Source: Roseivirga sp. | GTDB lineage: Bacteria > Bacteroidota > Bacteroidia > Cytophagales > Cyclobacteriaceae | Length of the DNA: 64,000 nt | Direction of reading: 5' to 3' | Assembly: GCA_029262895.1 (NCBI GenBank) | Contig: JAJCYM010000027.1 | Location: forward strand, 154,852 to 218,851 | In this document: piece after piece, positions 60,242 to 64,000 of the stretch | Layout: every line of letters begins with the position of its first letter | Position numbering within the stretch: the stretch's first letter is position 1 | Made by a program: the position numbers and the translations under genes | The notes under the pieces: model-generated | What the model saw: the letters and a program-made list of their open reading frames with translations, nothing else | Told to the model about the DNA's origin: nothing | The model's database searches: none

Positions 60242-62044
60242 ATGAGTATATCTCCACAAACATTTGTAGCCCCTGCATTGGGCATGGTTCCCGATATCGG
60301 ACCATTTTTAGTAGCCGGTTTTAATGCTGAAACAGCCGGCCCTTCCAACCAACAAATTATTGACTCTATTGAAGAGATCAGTAGAGCAGTCCAGTATTTA
60401 GATTCCGAACTAGAGAGCTTTGCGGCCGAAAGTGAATTACAACGACTTTATGAAGCCATTAATGACGCACCTGGCAACATCAATACCTTTTATTCTCCTA
60501 AGAACCACCCGAGTGTCGAAAAATGGATCATGGATACTTTAAATGGAGAAAGTAAAGCACATTTAACTACTTATACTGCTCAGGAGATTAAACAATGGCT
60601 TGTAGGAATTGATGGTGCCATGATGGGTACGCAAAATCCATACCCTAGTTGGATTCGTTTATTAATCGAATACTATTTAGCCAAGTATAATCCGGAATCT
60701 GAGAATGTAAACTTAACGCATTCTTTGCTTGAAAAGACCTATCGATCTTTTCTTTGGATGACTCAGATACAGTTGAAAGGACTACTTTGTCTCCGGGCTG
60801 TAGGTGAAAGCCCTGAAGTTCTCGCCAAACAAGCTTACATGCTTTTAAAGAACCTCATCAATCAAGGCATACACTGCCAATCCGTAGTGAACGAGTATAT
60901 TAATGGTGACCAAAAACAAGAGTTTGTGTGGATACAATATAATAACGCGAGCCCTAGCCCTGGTCGGAATATCGATTTTAGCAATGCCAACACCCTGATG
61001 TGGCAAGGTAAAGTTAGTGGGCTTGGGGCCCTCTGTGGCGTTGAATTTCATACCGGAACCGACCCTTCTAATCAACAAGCTACAGGGATTCGTGTAGCTA
61101 ACGGTTCAATGGATAAACATGGACGAATAACTGATCAAGGATGGAACGACTTCGGTACCTCTGGAAGTGCAGAATTTGTAAGCGGGGGTACAACAACTAC
61201 CTTGCCTAAAGCAAGCCAGAATATCGTTGCGGGGCCGGGACAAGTGTTGACTGGCGTTGATTTTATATTCAAAGTAGGTGATGGCAATAACGTGATGGCC
61301 ATGAATGCGGATTCGGCAACTCAAGATGGTGCAGGTAACTATAGATCAACGGGAACTATCAAACAAACGATAGATGCCGGCACAACCAATGGAACAAATT
61401 TTCATCATTTGGGGCTCAATCAGATGTCTAGCAATAACCTCTTTACCGATAGTCCAATTACAGGCCTGTTCTATAATGGCACAGGTGGTAATCAGATTGT
61501 TTTTGGCATGGCCACTTCCTTACACCAGAATGCTTTTACACCTTATAAAATAGGTGATGCCCCGAGAGTAGATCTAAAATCAATGAATCATGGTACGCTC
61601 CTGGATGGAGACATCGCTTCAAAAAGCGTCAGTTTACAACATGGACCTGTCGCTCATAGGTTATTATTAGGTAAAGATTATTCAGGAGATTATATCTATG
61701 GTAAACCAGTGACCATTACCTGTGTTGGCACCAATGAAAGCCTCTACTTAACAGGAAATCATGAGCCAGACCCAGGGCCTACTAGACCAGCTCAATATGT
61801 AAATCTTGCACCATCTGGAGCAGGACCACTTCAGTGGTGGGAATTGGTAGACCCCAATGATGTCACTAATTCAGGAGAACCAATCTACAATTGGAGTGCA
61901 GTGGCGATAAAGAACTCGGCAACAGGCGCATATTTGTGGGCCAAGGATATTCATACACTGATGCACCCATCCACTGTAGGTGGGATGGTGCGTAATTGCA
62001 TAACCGACCCTGATTTTGTCTGGAATTTCCCTTTACTGGGCTAA
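60242..62044 (+). CDS. Large unrecognised protein, helical N-terminus and beta-rich C-terminus (toxin- or lectin-like?)
   Basis: A 600-residue protein with no signal peptide. Residues 1-220 look helical with several amphipathic or hydrophobic stretches (APALGMVPDIGPFLVAGF, SIEEISRAVQYLDSELESF, WIRLLIEYYLAKYN, SFLWMTQIQLKGLLCLRAVG). Residues 220-600 are rich in Gly, Asn, Thr and aromatics in beta-like patterns, ending with a segment reminiscent of a beta-trefoil (NESLYLTGN, PLQWWELVDP, AVAIKNSATGAYLWAKD). This helix-plus-beta/lectin layout is like secreted pore-forming or insecticidal toxins, but I do not recognise a family and offer no function. It is single, preceded by an A+T-rich leader with a tandem repeat, and followed by two hairpins. 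Confidence 0.75.
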   Translation: MSISPQTFVAPALGMVPDIGPFLVAGFNAETAGPSNQQIIDSIEEISRAVQYLDSELESFAAESELQRLYEAINDAPGNINTFYSPKNHPSVEKWIMDTLNGESKAHLTTYTAQEIKQWLVGIDGAMMGTQNPYPSWIRLLIEYYLAKYNPESENVNLTHSLLEKTYRSFLWMTQIQLKGLLCLRAVGESPEVLAKQAYMLLKNLINQGIHCQSVVNEYINGDQKQEFVWIQYNNASPSPGRNIDFSNANTLMWQGKVSGLGALCGVEFHTGTDPSNQQATGIRVANGSMDKHGRITDQGWNDFGTSGSAEFVSGGTTTTLPKASQNIVAGPGQVLTGVDFIFKVGDGNNVMAMNADSATQDGAGNYRSTGTIKQTIDAGTTNGTNFHHLGLNQMSSNNLFTDSPITGLFYNGTGGNQIVFGMATSLHQNAFTPYKIGDAPRVDLKSMNHGTLLDGDIASKSVSLQHGPVAHRLLLGKDYSGDYIYGKPVTITCVGTNESLYLTGNHEPDPGPTRPAQYVNLAPSGAGPLQWWELVDPNDVTNSGEPIYNWSAVAIKNSATGAYLWAKDIHTLMHPSTVGGMVRNCITDPDFVWNFPLLG

Positions 62045-62050
62045 AACCAC

Positions 62051-62072
62051 TTGCTTCGATATTTCGAGGCAA
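62051..62072 (+). repeat. Hairpin after the 600-residue ORF
   Basis: TTGCTTCGA and TCGAGGCAA pair (one G-T wobble) around a four-base loop, just after the stop codon. It has no T tract and may protect the 3' end. Confidence 0.5.
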
Positions 62073-62083
62073 ATCTGAACCTG

Positions 62084-62118
62084 AAAAAGAGTTGGTTTCG
62101 TTGAAATCAGCTCTTTTT
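62084..62118 (+). terminator. Terminator of the 600-residue ORF
   Basis: AAAAAGAG pairs with CTCTTTTT around a loop of about 19 bases, then GTTTT follows. It ends in a T-rich tract. Confidence 0.7.
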
Positions 62119-62253
62119 GTTTTGAGCTATCCCTTTCCAGTCGCGCGATTGATATCCGTCATTTGGCTGCAGCCAAGCGACCGGTCCACGAAATGAAAAA
62201 ACTTTCTCCTCCCCTGCAACATTTTCCACACCCGTGTTGTCTACCCTTTAAGA

Positions 62254-62337
62254 ATTGTTTTACAATTGGGTAATAATTATCTCCGGAGCGTTGTAATCTC
62301 CGGAATTTTACGCCATAATTGTTTTACAAAAGGGTAA
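62254..62337 (+). promoter_or_regulatory. Two 20-base operator-like repeats before the second padR
   Basis: ATTGTTTTACAATTGGGTAA (62254-62273) recurs at 62318-62337 with only two changes (TT to AA in the middle). Each contains the dyad TTAC-N6-GTAA. Between them ATCTCCGGA occurs twice (62279-62287, 62296-62304). The second copy ends five bases before the start codon, a good position for autorepression. Confidence 0.6.
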
Positions 62338-62342
62338 AAAAA

Positions 62343-62675
62343 ATGAATAGTAAACTCGGAGAATTCGAAGAAATAGTGCTTATACTGGTCGCAGCCCAGC
62401 ATGAAGAAGCTTATGGCTTATCGGTTACAAAAGCCATCGAGAAAGAATTACAGCGCTCTGTCACCATGAGTAGTGTGCATACCGCCCTCTATCGATTGGA
62501 AGAAAAGGGCTTTGTCAGTTCTAAAATTGGTGATGCCGAAGGCAATCGCAGGGGACGTAGAAAGCGTGTCTTTATCATCACAGCCATTGGAAAACGCGCT
62601 CTTAAAGAAGCGCGAGAAGCACGGAATCATATCTGGAATATGATTCCAAAATTCGTTTTAGAAGTAGGTCATTAA
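62343..62675 (+). CDS. PadR-family transcriptional regulator (second copy)
   Basis: A 110-residue winged-helix protein closely related to the one at 51875 (LGEFEEIVLILVAAQHEEAYGLSVTKAIEKELQ, VTMSSVHTALYRLEEKGFVSS, RRGRRKRVFIITAIG). ATG at 62343 was preferred to a TTG eight codons upstream, which would lie inside the operator-like repeat. Its stop codon overlaps the ATG of the following permease by one base (TAATG), so the two are translationally coupled. Confidence 0.92.
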   Translation: MNSKLGEFEEIVLILVAAQHEEAYGLSVTKAIEKELQRSVTMSSVHTALYRLEEKGFVSSKIGDAEGNRRGRRKRVFIITAIGKRALKEAREARNHIWNMIPKFVLEVGH

Positions 62676-64000
62676 TGCAAGACGAACAGGAATATATTGA
62701 ACCACCAAGGCTAGCCGATCGCTTATTTGATTGGTATTGTTACAAGCCACTTCAGGAGACTATCTCAGGTGACCTGTACGAACGCTATATGGAAAATATG
62801 GATCAGTTCGGCCTTAAAAAAGCCAATCGAAAATATTGGTTTGATGTATTCAGATTTATGAATCGCCACACCCTTAAAAGGTCAAAAAAGTCAAATTTTT
62901 ACAACTCAAACAACACCGCAATGTTTAGCAATTACTTCAAAGTGGGTTTTCGTAACCTACTCAAAAACAAGTCTTTTACAGCCATCAATGTCTTAGGGCT
63001 TTCTGTTTCAATGGCCGTTTGTCTTGTCATCATTTTGATGATCAATGACCAAATGGGTTATGATAACTTTCAAGTCAATCGAGATAAGATTTATCGCTTT
63101 ACCCACGAAAGAACTACGGGGGTAGATTTACCCTTTGCTACAGTTCCAATGCCACTTGGAGATCGCATCAAATCAGATTATTCAGGCATCGATCAAGTGG
63201 TTAGGTTCGAAAGTGGTTTCAGTGGTGAGATTCTTCAAGATGGCAAAGCCATCGCTTTGAACGGATTGTTCACTGATCCCTCCTTCTTTAAGGTGTTCTC
63301 GTTTAAGTTGGAATCCGGTGATGCCTCTACCGCATTAGAAAGCCCAAATACGGTAGTGCTCAGAAAGGACATAGCGGAAAAATTATTTCCGAATAAGGAC
63401 GCAGTTGGAGAAACAATTGACTTTGAAGACAAAGGGAGCTTCCAAGTCACAGGTGTTTTGGAAGAATTTCCCGGTAAAACACATATCAATTTTGAGGCAT
63501 TAGCCTCAGTGAGTTCAGTTCCCACCTTGGAGAAGGATGGCACATTGCGCAAAAGGCTTCAAAATTGGCAATCCTCAACGGGTAGCTGGGTCTACTTTAC
63601 CCTTCACGAAGGTTCAGACATCAACAGTATTCGACCGTTTTTGGCTGACTACGAGAAGGAAAATTACAATGAGGAGTCCGAGAATATTCTTGAGTTCGAT
63701 ATTCAAAAAATGACAGACATTACTCCTGGCCCTCTTTATGGCAATCAAATTGGTTCGGCCATGCCCAACTTCTTTGTCTATGGTTTAGGTGTATTGGCAT
63801 TGCTTATCATTGTATGTGCTGCATTTAACTATACCAACTTATCTGCCGCACGGGCGATGACAAGGACAAAGGAAGTAGGTGTTCGCAAAGTGATGGGGGC
63901 TCGCAAACGACAATTAGCCATTCAATTTATGGTAGAGTCCATTTTGGTTTCAATACTCTCCTTGGTGGTGGCAATTGGTCTCTTACAGTTCCTTATCCCT
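62675..64000 (+). CDS. FtsX/MacB-like permease with N-terminal ADOP-type region (partial)
   Basis: The frame is open to the right edge (442 codons seen), so the 3' part is missing. The first 70 residues (PPRLADRLFDWYCYKPLQET, ISGDLYERYMENMDQFGLKK) match the region seen in the permease at 49312. Then come NYFKVGFRNLLKNKSFTAIN, VLGLSVSMAVCLVIILMIND (first TM), the periplasmic domain, and the second TM region followed by ARAMTRTKEVGVRKVMGARKR. It starts in a TAATG overlap with the PadR gene. No ATPase gene is seen nearby. Confidence 0.9.
   Translation, partial: MQDEQEYIEPPRLADRLFDWYCYKPLQETISGDLYERYMENMDQFGLKKANRKYWFDVFRFMNRHTLKRSKKSNFYNSNNTAMFSNYFKVGFRNLLKNKSFTAINVLGLSVSMAVCLVIILMINDQMGYDNFQVNRDKIYRFTHERTTGVDLPFATVPMPLGDRIKSDYSGIDQVVRFESGFSGEILQDGKAIALNGLFTDPSFFKVFSFKLESGDASTALESPNTVVLRKDIAEKLFPNKDAVGETIDFEDKGSFQVTGVLEEFPGKTHINFEALASVSSVPTLEKDGTLRKRLQNWQSSTGSWVYFTLHEGSDINSIRPFLADYEKENYNEESENILEFDIQKMTDITPGPLYGNQIGSAMPNFFVYGLGVLALLIIVCAAFNYTNLSAARAMTRTKEVGVRKVMGARKRQLAIQFMVESILVSILSLVVAIGLLQFLIP

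Noticed and set aside
62319..62342. TTG start eight codons before padR
   Set aside because: It lies within the 20-base operator-like repeat, while the ATG at 62343 gives the usual PadR N-terminus.

Overview
The window reads as a chromosomal segment of a Bacteroidota bacterium, most likely order Cytophagales (a marine Roseivirga/Marivirga-like organism is a guess). The evidence is repeated TAnnTTTG-type -7 promoter elements, weak or absent Shine-Dalgarno sites, a type III glutamine synthetase (GlnN), an Mpl-type Mur ligase, DUF2911 and Lacal_2735-type proteins, PadR plus large FtsX-like permease pairs, and many secreted M14 carboxypeptidases. No rRNA, tRNA, CRISPR array, transposase or prophage was recognised. 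The first gene is cut by the left edge and an FtsX-like permease gene by the right edge.

Layout. 1-5.6 kb: the end of an outer-membrane protein, a VOC protein, a lipoprotein, a NupC nucleoside transporter, and an etfB-etfA-bifunctional nuclease operon. 5.7-11.8 kb: a TPR protein, a tandem pair of M14 peptidases (one with its zinc ligands exchanged), a DUF2911 protein and an MDR oxidoreductase. 11.9-22.5 kb: an FRG-domain protein and core genes (dnaB, mpl, a DnaQ-like exonuclease, an M48 lipoprotein, FAH-family protein, M23 endopeptidase, Bcp peroxiredoxin, split transketolase). 22.5-32.2 kb: an ArnT-like glycosyltransferase, a class III aminotransferase, hslV, a two-lipoyl-domain E2, an SRAP protein lacking all its catalytic residues, a TPR protein, a lipoprotein and fabH. 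32.3-42.4 kb: a MORN-like protein, a Lacal_2735-like small protein, an alpha/beta hydrolase, glnN, mtaB, small unknowns, and a divergent pair made of a secreted concanavalin-fold-like protein and a membrane protein with an HTH-like N-terminus. 42.5-48 kb: two large divergent M14 carboxypeptidases.

48.4-52.4 kb is accessory in character. Three copies of a 135-144 bp element with 21 bp terminal inverted repeats lie here, and copies 2 and 3 closely bracket a PadR-permease module. Core genes resume with a dnaE carrying an N-terminal proofreading exonuclease, followed by trxA, a membrane LytTR regulator with a cupin protein, and a DUF3592 protein. 60.2-62.0 kb holds a 600-residue protein with no signal peptide, a helical N-terminus and beta-rich C-terminus, behind an AT-rich leader with a tandem repeat. 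I consider it the least explained gene here and possibly toxin- or lectin-like. The window ends in a second PadR-permease module with two near-identical 20 bp operator-like sites in front of it.

The genes mix housekeeping (replication, central carbon and nitrogen metabolism, cell wall) with a large secreted protein-degradation capacity. The best leads are the bracketed permease module with its repeat family, two probable pseudoenzymes (SRAP and M14), the 60.2 kb gene, and a recurrent promoter-to-start spacing that implies leaderless mRNAs.
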